DNA from: Arcuatula senhousia
Taxonomy: Eukaryota > Mollusca > Bivalvia > Mytilida > Mytilidae
Reading direction: 5' to 3'
NCBI GenBank assembly: GCA_963971305.1
Contig: OZ020305.1
Location: forward strand, 6,295,001 to 6,359,000
Length of the DNA: 64,000 nt
Shown: positions 24,472 through 36,600 of the stretch, one piece after another
How positions within the stretch are numbered: the first letter of the stretch is position 1
How the letters are laid out: each line of letters begins with the position of its first letter
The notes under the pieces: model-generated
Database searches by the model: none
What the model saw: only the letters and a program-made list of their open reading frames with translations
What the model was told of the DNA's origin: nothing
Made by a program: the position numbers and the translations under genes

Positions 24472-24948
24472 CGAATGAAAAGCATTTCAACAAAGAGAGA
24501 GGGCCGATGGGTTTATTTCGTTCTCCGTTTTTGGCAATTTTTATTTTCCATGAATTGTGATTTGTTGAAATATTTTTCCGTGCATCGTGATTGGATATTG
24601 CACGTGAACCGTTCTCAGCAAAGTATTTTGTCCGTGATTCGTTTTAGGCACCTTTACAGTAATACACAGTCAATCTTTTATCAGTGAACAAAAATTTAGC
24701 CATATTTCCGTGTTTCGTTATTTGCATCTTATTCTTCGTGATCAGGACCCCCTTATGATAGAAGGTAAGATATGCTGCCAACAAGCCCAGTCTTGTGCTC
24801 AGCAGAACATGTACAGAAACGTGCATAGCCTAAGCCAAATTTGTTTTGAGAGAATATATTAAGAATAAAACAATGATTCATTAAAACCAGTTATTTTTCG
24901 TTGAATTGCACGTGCGTCTCATTATTGTTTCCCTTCTTCAGATCGATT

Positions 24949-26083
24949 ATTATCCCCGCGCTAGCGAAAGCGCGGGGATAATGTTTTGCTGTTCGATGTA
25001 CGTACGTAAATACGTATGGCGTTAATATCCATAGGATAATCTATGTAACCACTGGGAGCAAAACAAAAGGCTCCCAGAAGCCTGAATCGCACACCTGGTC
25101 TTGATGTTGACCCTATATTTTTGTAGAGCTAAATGAGCTGAACATTTAAGCAAGCAACAGCTTTTCTCTACCTGCAATAGTTTTCATTCTATAGGCCAAA
25201 ACACCATTTTTCACCTATAAGGGGCCATAACCCCTATAAGGAGTCATCTGACAACTTCCACCCTATGGAGACTTTTGTAGAGCTAAATGAGCTGAACATT
25301 TAAGCAAGCAACAGCTAATCTCTATCTGCAATAGTTTTCATTCTGTAGGCCAAAAACATGAAAAATCGCTTTTTCAGGGGCCGTAACCCCTATAAGGGGT
25401 CATCTGACAACTTCGACCCTATGGAGAATTTTGTAGAGCTAAATGAGCTGAACATTCAAGCAAGCAACAGCTAATCTCTATCTGCAATAGTTTTCATTCT
25501 GTAGGCCAAAAACATGAAAAAACGCTATTTTTCAGGGGCCGTAACCCCTATAAGGGATTATCTGACAACTTCGACCCTATAAAGAATTTGGTAGAGCTAA
25601 ATGAGCTGAACATTTAAGCAAGCAACAGCTAATCTCTATCTGCAATAGTTTTCATTCTGTAGGCCAAAAACATGAAAAAATGCTATTTTTCACCTTTAAG
25701 GGGCCGTAATCCCTATAAGGGGTCATCTGACAACTTTGACCAAATGGAGACTAAAGTAGAGCTTTTCATGCTGAATCAGTAGCGTGGCCTCAGATTTCCT
25801 CTATCTCTTATACTATTTGATTTATAAGCCAAAAACAGTAGTCTGACCCCCCCTAGTCTATTTTTAGTAACGGCGGCCATGTTTTTTAACGGATCAAAAA
25901 TCAAAACACAAGTTTGGTGCAGGACACCCTAAGGATCATTCATACCAAGTTTCATTAAATTCTGTTTGGTAGTTTCAGAGGAGAAGATTTTTGAAAAATT
26001 GTTAACAGACGACGACGACGACAGACGACGACGGACGCCAAGTGATGGTAATAGCTCACATGGACCTTCGGTCCAGGTGAGCT
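24949..26083 (+). mobile_element. 1.1-kb hairpin-headed tandem-core element (pearl-like)
   Basis: The head is a perfect 14-bp stem, ATTATCCCCGCGCT, with a 6-nt loop (24949-24982). Then come about four tandem cores of 154-165 bp; the landmark GTAGAGCTAAATGAGCTG starts at 25123, 25277, 25433 and 25591, and a shortened one at 25756. An ACG-rich trinucleotide stretch at about 26008-26038 follows. The tail is a hairpin with AGCTCACATGGACC against GGTCCAGGTGAGCT (26053-26083). There is no open frame. The layout resembles pearl/Helentron-type non-autonomous elements of bivalves (inference). Confidence 0.75.
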
Positions 26084-26127
26084 AAAAATGAAATTTGGGT
26101 CATTGATTGTATTGTGGGTGGGGACTG

Positions 26128-26530
26128 TGCCAAAGGTTTCGGAATTCGGAATAATGCCCTTAGGGGCTGGGCTGCATAGGTACCCTAAGGACACATTATT
26201 CCTTCGTCAAGCAACTCCTCCTCCCAAATAGGTTATTTGGAATAAAGAACTGAAACTTCGACCAGTAGTTGCACTATAAATGTATGTAGATTCTGCTGAA
26301 GGTTTCGGAATTTCGATAATAACCCTAGAGGCTGCGCTGCATAGATAGCCTAAAGAAGGTTCACGCAACTCCTCCTATAGGTTATTTGGAATACAGAACT
26401 GAAACTTGGCTCAGTAGTTGCACTATGGATGTATGCAGATTCTGTCGAAGGTTTCAGAATGGCCCTAGGGGCTGAGTTGCATAGGTAGCCTACGGGCACA
26501 TTATTCCTTCGTCACGCATAATTCTTTACA
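26128..26530. repeat. Diverged tandem repeat, about 150-166 bp, 2.4 units
   Basis: The landmarks AAGGTTTCGG, ATTCCTTCGTCA and GTAGTTGCACTAT recur; AAGGTTTC starts at 26133, 26299 and 26448. It lies immediately after the pearl-like element and may be a second core family of similar size. Confidence 0.7.
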
Positions 26531-26844
26531 TTACTATCACTCCCACTACCAGGGTAAAGTCTCATATCAATACATATACATTTGATAGTAAAAGTAATGC
26601 TCTTTATAATCATAGTTTATTTCTTTCAATTATTTGCCCTTATACTATCAAACACCAGAGTAGCGCGGGATTATGCAGCGTGGCTGCTTTGACTAGTTTA
26701 TGGTTTATGTGGCGGGTTCCATGGTTGAAACCCTTTTCACGAAAATTCATGTAATTCTTGTGCAGATATACAGCAAAATCAGCTTGTAACCTCTTCTTTT
26801 CTTCCTAAGTACACTATAGGCAGACCCCTTCTTTTCAATCATGA

Positions 26845-27195
26845 CGACCGTGAAGGTTAGCACTGCTGGTGGAGTTTTAATTCCCCGAGGTTAGCCCGCT
26901 CCGGCACCAACACTTTTGTGTTGGAGAACACATCAAAGCCTTAAATTATCCGTTTAAATTTCAAAATTGTCTAAACCCTAAGGTTCTTCCTACCCCAGAC
27001 ATAGGTTGATCATTTTAGTAATAATTTGGTTCCCCAGTTTTGTATTTTTGGTTTTATTGTTCTATGCTCTTCATAATCATGTAGGTTTGGCATTTTCAAT
27101 ATTTTTGGTAGAGCGACTATGATGAGTCTTAAATAGACGAAACGCGCGTCAGGCGTAGCAAAATTTATCGTCTGGAACTTTGTTGTCATTTTTAT
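26845..27195 (+). repeat. Dispersed repeat family R1, near-complete copy
   Basis: It runs from GTGAAGGTTAGCACTGCTGG to TGGAACTTTGTTGTCATTT. The order of landmarks is the same, on the opposite strand, in 55780-56110, so this copy helps to define the unit at about 350 bp. Confidence 0.85.
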
Positions 27196-27235
27196 TTCTG
27201 GATCCGTCCCGGGTTAACGATGTCCAATTCGACAA

Positions 27236-27812
27236 TAAATAATGCCCAGAAACGGTATATTTCTTACATATCTCTTGTATTTAAATATGAAATTGTTTCT
27301 ACATTTGGAAGACCGATCCTGAACCAAAATTCGACAGAAGTCCGATCCTGAACACATTTTCTCAAGATTAATATGCAAATTACCATAGGACTGCTCCTTG
27401 ACATAAACAAAACTTTTAAATCTAAATTGTGAACATCTTTCAACATATATTCGTACAACATGAATGGCGATTGGTGGCTTCCCATTAAAGAATGCTTCCA
27501 GAGTTGCGTTTCGGTAAGTAAAGCCTATAGTTTTGTGTAAAATTACCGATTTCAGGAGAAATTCCCGCTTCGATTTTCATTTCAGATGTTTACTCACCTT
27601 TGGGAGTCTTATATGGAAAATCCATCCATGCTTTTTTCCATCGGTCTTTTATATGTAGTAGACAATTCTATTACTTTCCTTCGGAGATATATAAGATTTT
27701 GTAAAGTGCTGTAGATTTCATACAATACAACTGAAAAGAAACCCCCCTGATTTGTCCCAACGAAGTGTCTGCCATCTTGAAATGACCGATCCTTCTCACG
27801 TACACGACAGTG
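27236..27812 (-). repeat. Right arm of the 575-bp inverted repeat
   Basis: Reverse complement of 22645-23218. The arms are separated by about 4 kb that contains the pearl-like element and a full R1 copy. The frame homologous to that in the left arm is longer here because an upstream region (27813-27958) keeps it open, but no known domain is seen. Confidence 0.85.
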
Positions 27813-28823
27813 AATAGGCGGACCGTAATTTCCCACTTAGTCGAATTCATTTTTTTCCGGGTTAGTAGAATAAAACAATCTGCTACTAAGTAGGAAATTT
27901 CCGATTTAATCGCAAATCCGGGATAGTAGTATAACAGACGTACGTTGATGTTAGCCATAGTTTCAAGTGCGACAATTTTAGTTCATTATTCTATGTTCTT
28001 AATATTCATATAGAGTTTTCGTTTTCAATCTTTTGATAAAGCGCCTCTGGTGAATTTTGAATAGACGAAACGCGAGTCACACGAAGCAAGATCTATTGAC
28101 TGGAACTTCGTTATAATTTTGATTTCCTAACTTGAAGGTTTCACAAGCACAACAATGATTTACAAACGCAAAACTGAGAACAAGGTTTAAAAGTCTGTGC
28201 TAGAAGACTGGCTAGTTCATATGTATTAATACATCGGTAGACGCTAAATCTGTTAAGTACTAGCATTATTAAATACAAAGAACTGGAAGAAGCTAGGAAA
28301 ATAATGGATGTTGTTATTTTAAACTTATATATTTATGTGATGCCCTCTCCTGCTTAGAGTTTGCCAGTGTGACCCTTGTAACGGCCCCTATTGAGTCTAC
28401 TATTATCGAGCTCTGTGAAAGGGTCATTGAAGTGCATATAGGACATTGCTCCCCCTGTACACAGGATAACCATTTTCGCCTCTACCAAGGACTACCATCG
28501 TTCCCTTCGGCCGTCACCAAGGATGTATTAGTGAAAGTAACTTGAAGAAGAATTTATGCACTTGTAGTCCTTACTAAACATTAACTTTATATAAACACAA
28601 AACTTTTCGAACTACAATGATTTGTCAGAGAATAGAAATCAAATTTTACGATATACATGAAAACAAACCTGAAACTGTTCGGCACTATAGGGTATTTGGT
28701 GTTCTTAAACACAAAAAACGAGGGCTAACCTCAGGAATTTAAACTCCACCATCAGCGCTAGCCATCACGGATGTTAGAAATCAAAGTTACAACAAACTTC
28801 AAGGCCATTAACTTAAAAAAGAA
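27813..28823. other. Intergenic, with partial R1 copies
   Basis: 27980-28125 carries an R1 fragment on the plus strand, and 28735-28790 an R1 end on the minus strand. No gene is seen. Confidence 0.55.
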
Positions 28824-29630
28824 TATGTCCAAAAGACATAATGCCCCATTTCGCAACATTTTTTTTCTTCCGCAATCACTAAAGCATCAACTTGGTTGCT
28901 TAGGCACTTTTCAGTCAGAAGGAATGGACTTTAACTCAAACATTCTTCTATAAGTGGTCAAACATGCGGAAAATATAGGTCAATGCCAGCATCTGAAGCA
29001 TGTATTGTGCTTAGCATCACTAAGTGCACCTACCATACAAATATAGTTGATGTGGCACATGTCAGTAAAAAGGAATGGACTTTAACCATTATTCTTTAAG
29101 AGGCCATCAATGCGGAAAATATAGGTCACATCCAGCATCCGAAGCATGCATTGTGCTAAGCATCACTAGGTGCACCTACCATACCAATATGGTTGCTATG
29201 GCACTTGTGAGTAAGAAAGAATGGACTTTAACCATTCTTCTATAAGTGGTCATTCATGCGGTAAATATAGGTCACAGCCAGCATCCGAAGCATGCATTGT
29301 GCTTAGCATCACTAGGTGCTCATACCATACCAATATGGTTGCTATGGGACTTGTCAGTAAGTTGGAATAGACTTTAACCATTCTTCTGTGAGTGGTCATT
29401 CATGCAGAAAGTATAGGTCACATCCTGCATCCGAAGGATGCATTGTGCTCAGAATCACTAGATGCACCTACCATACCAATACGATTGATGTGACATTTGT
29501 CAGTAAGTGGGCATTTGGAAATATGGGGATTTCGGACGGTCGGACGAACGGACGGACGAACAGACGGACGAACGGACAGACGAACGGACCCGAACACTAT
29601 ATGCCCGTCTACTTTCGTAGATGGGGCATA
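28824..29630 (+). mobile_element. Hairpin-headed element with four 146-bp cores
   Basis: The head is TATGTCCAAAAGACATA (28824-28840), a small hairpin. Cores have a strict 146-bp period: GCATCYGAAG starts at 28989, 29135, 29281 and 29427. A GGACGAACGGAC microsatellite follows at about 29535-29590, then a tail hairpin with ATGCCCGTCTAC against GTAGATGGGGCAT at about 29601-29628. A version with the same head and tail but no cores lies at 43926-44008. Confidence 0.8.
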
Positions 29631-29689
29631 AAAAGGCCAAACACCATATAAATATTAAGAGCAAAGAAAGATAAACTTTATAGATTTGC

Positions 29690-30255
29690 AGGATAACTGT
29701 AGGGAATTAAAACCTCACGAACAGCGCTAAATTACAACAAAGTTAGACAATAAATTTTGCTTCGCCTGTCACGCGTTTCATCTATACTGAAGACTCATCA
29801 GAGGTGCTCTACAACTAGATTAAAACGGCAAAACACTATATCAATATGAAGAGAACAGAAAAATATATTCAAATATACCGAACTTGGAACCAAATTATGA
29901 CTAATATTGACCTATGTCAGCGGTAGGAATTTTGGCAATTTTAGAATTTAAACGGATATTTTCACGGCTTTTGTTACAACTAGGTTAAAGACAATAATTT
30001 TGCTTCTCCAGACACGTGTTTCCAAAAGATTAAAACTGCAAAACTTTTAATCACAATGAAGAGCATACAAGATTATACTAAAAAAAACGAACTGGAAACC
30101 AAATTATGACTAAGATCGACATTTTAAAATTTAAACGGATAATTTCATAGCTTTGATGTGTTTTCAAGTCAAAAGTATTGATCCCAGAGCGGACTAACTT
30201 CGGTGAATTAAAACCTCCACCAGCATTGCTTACCATCACGGAATGGATGTTAGAA
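29690..30255 (-). repeat. Dispersed repeat family R1, two adjoining minus-strand copies
   Basis: The landmarks are the reverse complements of those listed for 26845-27195. The central part (TATCAATATGAAGAGAACAG and the related AATCACAATGAAGAGCATAC) appears twice, so two truncated copies lie side by side. It sits just downstream of the transporter gene. Confidence 0.75.
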
Positions 30256-30654
30256 CAAAGTAATGCTAATCACCTTACCCTTGAAAGGTTATACATGCTA
30301 AGCTAAGAATGGCTTTTTAAAAATACAGATATAAAGGCGAATTTTAAAAAATGGGTAACAGTTTATTATAATAGAACATATACATAAATGCAGATCATCA
30401 TAACAAGTTCAACACACAAAAAAATATGAATTCCATAACATTTAAAAATCAAATAGCTTTTTAGATTTTGTCGATTGCAAAATGCAAACTAAACTAAGTT
30501 GAAATATGATTCTCTCTTTAAAAAGTTTGAAGATCATACCAATTATCAGCATAGATAAATGTTAAATTGTCCCCCTTGTTGTGCCATCCTAGTATGATTT
30601 TCTCGATGGACGTCTTTTGGGAACAATAAAACTTAAGTCTTTCTGTCTTTAGTT

Positions 30655-33600
30655 TTACATAGACTGTAGGAACCAGTCAGGCGTGTCGTCGTCATCATCA
30701 TCCATGAATTTCCCGACAGACCCATATGTTGCAGACTTACTAAATACTTTTTCCTCTTGTGGGTTTTCGTACACTTTTGCAAAGTCTGGCTCAGAGGATG
30801 GGTTAACAAGCTTTTCTGCTTCTTTACCTTTCACGTTTCCATCAGCCCATGGCTGTCTTTCACCAGAAGCGAATATACCATAGTAGAAAACTCCTGCCAG
30901 ATGTATGCCACCCGCAATCCAAAATACTTCCCGCCATGTTTGGTGTCTTGAAACCTGTACAGAAAGGTCGGTATGAATAACAAAGCAAGATAATTGATAG
31001 TTTGATAGCAAATCTATTTGAAAAGAAATGCAATCTAAAATCCCACAAGACGTGTTTGAATACTTTTAAATTTGAGGTGCGTATCTACTTCTTAAGACTT
31101 CGTAGACTGATCCGTTGTGTCCTTTATTTAATCTTTCGGGGGATGTTTGAAATGAAGAAAGTCCTAAGTGAAAGAACATCAATACAACAGAAAAAGAGGT
31201 TATCAAATTTAATATTCTACTGGTTTTCCAAGTTTTCTACTCCTAGCGTGTCTGATGAAGGTTAATCCAGAAAAGCGCTTCACACGCAGTGAAATTTTGC
31301 TTTTGTACATTTATTAAAATCATTTCAATATGTGGATCGTGTCTTTTTGGCACATATTCCATATTCTTTCGTTTTTAATAAGGGCTTGGCGATTCAGTTG
31401 TCTTTTTTGTCTGAAAGTAATTGTACGAAGATCCGGCATATATAAATGGATGGAAATATTCAATCAATGGTGCACAATTTGTGCTCATTTGAAAACCTAA
31501 CTGCTAAAAAAATCCATACCCACCAAACTTTACTTACATCTGTTCTACTCCGAAGTATGGCCGTTGATAATGTACCTAAAACGGCACCAACTACACCGGT
31601 TCTAGAAATTCCAGTCAGCACACTTGCATATGTTGGTGAAAGATCTAATGGATTTACTTGGTATCCTGTAACCAGAGACATTCAAACTCAGAGAACAACC
31701 GTATAGCAATCGATTACATACAGGCAACTGTGGCATAGTGATCACCGCGAGCATACTTTGAAAATTCCAAAAAAAGTGATTAAAGCAAAACAAAATTTTA
31801 GAAAGTGCATGGGATGCGAATCTCACAATTGATAAACACAGCACAAAAACTTAGACATCATAGGAGATTGTTTAGACCACAACCATGCATTGCAAGCTAG
31901 TTTGAACAAAGCTACTATTGAAAGGTAGTGTAAGTTTTGTTGAACATAAAACAAGAAAGTAATGATTCATGGTTAGGTGACTAATCAACACTTTCCTTGA
32001 CAAATGATTCCTGATTTAAACATTCAATTTTTTTTCAGGAATTCTATCATTCAAAGCGTGCGTTATCAACCATACCTGATATAGCAAGTCCGCTAAGAGC
32101 AACACCGACACACATTACTATTATGACTATCTCTAGCTGAGTAATGAAACCTAGTGCTATAAAACAGACCGCTTCTATCCCAAATCCTGAAAATGATAGA
32201 AAATATAACTATGTAAAAAACATTAAGAGTGAAACCTATTGTGCTACAGATTGCTTCTATATCGAAATATGAAAAAAGTATATTAAAAACGTTTCTAGAC
32301 GTATTTCTTATATAATGCTTTAACGTTAACTATGTTCGAAGTTAAAGATTAGTTTTCTACCTTTTACGCACGGTTTGTCTGTCTTTGATTATATTACATA
32401 TGGTTTATCATTCTTACATTTTCATTGGATTATTTGGTCATGTGATTTTAGTGATATTTAGTGTATTTCTTTGCTTTGGAAATAAAAACGATGCCTTTTT
32501 GGTATATTGACGCTATGTTTCTATTTTTACCTATATTGACGCTATGTTACTAAATTTAGATCCGGATATTCGTCCGTTCTTGACAAATTTTATACACATC
32601 TGTGTGACGTCATTTAGAAGTCCTAAATATTGACATAGCTTGCAACGGAGCCTTCACTTTCTAACGGTGTGGGAAGAGATGTTTAAAATGTTAAGAATTT
32701 AATAAATTACATTTGATTTTTCCGTTAGTACGTGAATTATCTGTAAATGCAGAAATTGGGTTACCGCCATGACCGCCAAGACAAAAGAATGCAGTGAAGA
32801 AGGGTATGTTTGTCAGCATTTTACAAAGACGCAATAAACTTACTGCCCAAAAATTTAGGCTAGAAATAATAACAATTAAGGTGTGGAAGATTTCCTAGGT
32901 AAATTAGTTAATTTTTGTTTTGATATTGCAAGTCAAAAAATTATGACATCGAAAAAAAAACGTAAAAAAACTGCAAATTTGAATTACATGATGTTAAAAC
33001 AGCAATTCATTTCACTCTAATTAAAAAAACTACATATGTAATATAACAATGATGGACTTTTGACTCTGTCAATACATTATATATGGACCTGTTAGGAATA
33101 TATTGACCTCGGACTTCGTCCTCGTTCAATATATGCCTAACAGGTCCATATATAATGTATTGACCTCGTTAAAAGTCCATAATTGATAAATATCAACTTA
33201 ACGTCTTTATTTATTAACCTAAAGTAGATGTCAAGGTTAGTAAAATTCCAAGACTCATTAATTGTCTAAAATTGCTCGAAAACGTTCAGTTTCAATACTT
33301 AACGGAAAGAAGTGGAACCTGCTTACAAATAAAATGTAATACAAAAGTGAAGGAATATGGAGTGTGTATGCACGACACAAACATGACAAAATCACATTAT
33401 AAGCATTGAGGTAAGATACATGGAGACCTTCAACGTGTAGTCAAAGTTCATGACTCCATCCCCTTTCCAGTAGCATCTGATAAAGCGGATTTATTTGGTA
33501 AATGCCGATAACGCTATACATGTATTGAAGTTCACACGTGCGGTTAATCAACAAGTTAGATACAAGTCTGGCAAAGATTCTAACAAATAATATCATAAAG

Positions 33601-36600
33601 CGGTAATTTTGAAAAACCTTAATGAACAACTGCAAACAGCCTTCAGCAAAGCCAGTGGACACTGCTCGCCGTTCTGCCATTGGCCCATGGTCTAAATAAT
33701 ATGCATATAATTCAAATCCAGTCCTGAAATAGTCACAGATAGGCCCCTTTCTTAAACAAGGAACAGAAAACATCAAAAATATAAGTACAAACAAGAGCGT
33801 TGTCAAAGACTCCTGGCTTAGGACAGGCACATACGTGTATAAAATGTGGCGGTGTTAAACTAGTTTTTTGGGCCCAACCTTCCCCCTATTTAAAGTACAA
33901 AAGACTGACTGTTACTACAAACCTGAACATTCAGCAAGTTTACGACCTGTTGTGGTACTGATAAAACCAGACTTTATAAGTTTGTCTATAAGTATCCCTC
34001 CCATCACAGTGACTACGGTCATACAGACTTCAGATATAGACGACAGAAGACCAACCTATAAAAATATTCAGAGTTGGAAATTTAAGCGAAACGGTCAATA
34101 GCTGAATATTGACAAATTGCAGCAATTTTCCTTTTCTTTCTTGTGTCCCAAACATATACAAATCAAATTATAATACCGTAGTAATTATTGTTTTTTGTCA
34201 ATGTTGATGGCTTTGTATTCAAAATATCTTAGACAAGCTTTTTATATGTCAAGTTTGTATTGGTATATGCATAACAATTTAAAGGTTAAAGAAAAAAAAC
34301 CAAATCAGCTAGTTTTTATCGATCAAGTTAAGAGGCAAGCTATGATCAAAACCAACATGTTTAAAAGTGGTTGAACCAAGTCCATTCATGTAAATAAATT
34401 CTTACTTTTAGAATTCCAAGACTAAATGAATCTTCAAGGTATTGTGGAATTTCTGTGAGTAGCATAGAAAATATCCAGTTCCTACAAAAACTGCCGACAA
34501 AAACGGCTGACACCGGTAGTGACGTAAATATAGACTTCCATGGGGTCTGTTTAGCCTGAAACAATCAAACAAAAATTCAAAACAGGAAGTCAGGAACAGT
34601 AGAACAAAGCAAACGAAATGCAAATTAACAAACAAATAGTACTTTCCATAAAAAATATAACTTTTTTTTCAAAATAGTCCTAAAAGACTTAAACTTAAAT
34701 AGTACACATCACCTTATCTCCATCTCTGAGGCTTGTTTAGGGTATATTGGGATATGGGATATTCACATATTTTCTTAGTGGGATACGGGATATTTGAGGC
34801 AAAACTTATTGGGATATGGGATATTTTTGTCAATTTTATTTACAGGGATATGGGATACTGGAAAAAACACTTTTTGGGATACAGGATATTTGATGAAAAA
34901 TTTATGGGGATATGGGATATTGGTACCCCCCCCCTAAACAAGCCCCATCTCTGATGTGAGTGCAAATGTTGTATTGTCGTTCTTTACCGGATGTGACCTA
35001 CCGTAAATTGATCGTGGCATTGTGGCCGATATGTTATAACAAGGAGGAACTGCTTACCCTTCCAGAGCACCATAGTTCACTCTCTTTGAGACTTAAGTTC
35101 ACGTTGCTGATTACAATTAAGTTGTTTTAAGTTGGGGATTTTTTGTTGTTGGTTGTTTTGTTTTTTATTCGTCTTTGTCTTTTGTTTCTGTTTGTTTTGT
35201 CTTGGCTTTTTCAGGCTTATTGATTCTCTTGTATAGTACGCGATTCTTACATGTAAAAACTTTCTACTACATGTATTTACCATGGCATTGCCATTTTAGA
35301 TAGATCTTTTAAAGTGACATTGTGTACATTGTCTTTTGATGGATACAAAAATAAAAAGGTTTTGAAATTCAAATATTGAAAAAGTCATATCCCCGAATTC
35401 GGAAACTACTGGACATCGACATCATACTATCATGATTTTACCGTTGACGCAGATGATCTTCTTAAGTTATGAGATTCTCTGTCAAACAGAGCCCTCTCCT
35501 TGTTAGAGAGGTTAGGATGATCAGCCGGAGAATCATAGATCAAACACATAAACAGTAACGACCATAAAATACCACAACCACCTAAATAAAAGGTAATTAA
35601 AATATTAGCAGTCTTGAAAAAAAATGGTAAGCCAGTTATGTAGTGAAAAAAAAAAACATATAAAGTAAGGACATAAAATACCACAAGTCAACCACCCATA
35701 TAAAAGTTAATAAATATGAGCTGTCTTGAAAAAAATGGTTAGCCAGTTTATGTCGAAAAAATAACAAACTGAGAACATTTTGTTCGATAAAACATTTACT
35801 GGAAATGCATCTTATGTAGTCGATTCATTCCTTAAACTTTTTTATAATGAAAAACGAGTGTAAAAAGTATTTTTAACGATGTCGTTTTCTTCGACTATCT
35901 TTAAAATAAGTGTGATTCAATTTAAAATGCAATTCAAATTTCTGGGACAACACATGCCTTAGAATCACAATTCAAGACACAGAAATGCTTCATACGGCTA
36001 AATCCGTATACGACCTTGATCTAAAAACATGTGTATTGTGCTTCGTTCTACTCACCATAAAGATACAGAACTGCACTCCAGTAAACATAACAAGCCAAAC
36101 TACCAGATACTATCATTGCCACAGCTGGACTCAAATAGGCTCCTAAAAAGTAAAATTCTTTCATGTTGTTATACATGTTATATTGGTCGTTTTATATTTA
36201 AAATAAATTCGTAAGAAAGTTTACCTTTTTTTTCTCCAGAATCAGAGCTTCCAATAAAATATGCTTTTAGCTTTTAGTAACCTTGTAGTTGAAGAATATT
36301 CCAACTGCTTATATAATAATCCTTGATAATTCATCAATTTTTATTTGAAGCCAGTCTCAAAAGTGTTCCAACAGTTCTACTGGTCTGAAATCACAATTTC
36401 TTCACAAAATCAAATTGACCTTTTTTCAAGTTCGTGTTCTTTAAATCTTTGATTTCCAAAAGTAGTAAAATGTCCTGTTATATTTTGATATCAGAACATG
36501 TCTCTATTTTTACCCTTTTATCGGGGACGGCTTTAATTGAAACCTACCTGCGTAAGCAATCGTTATCATTCTAGACTTTTCTGACTTGGGTGCCCATGCT

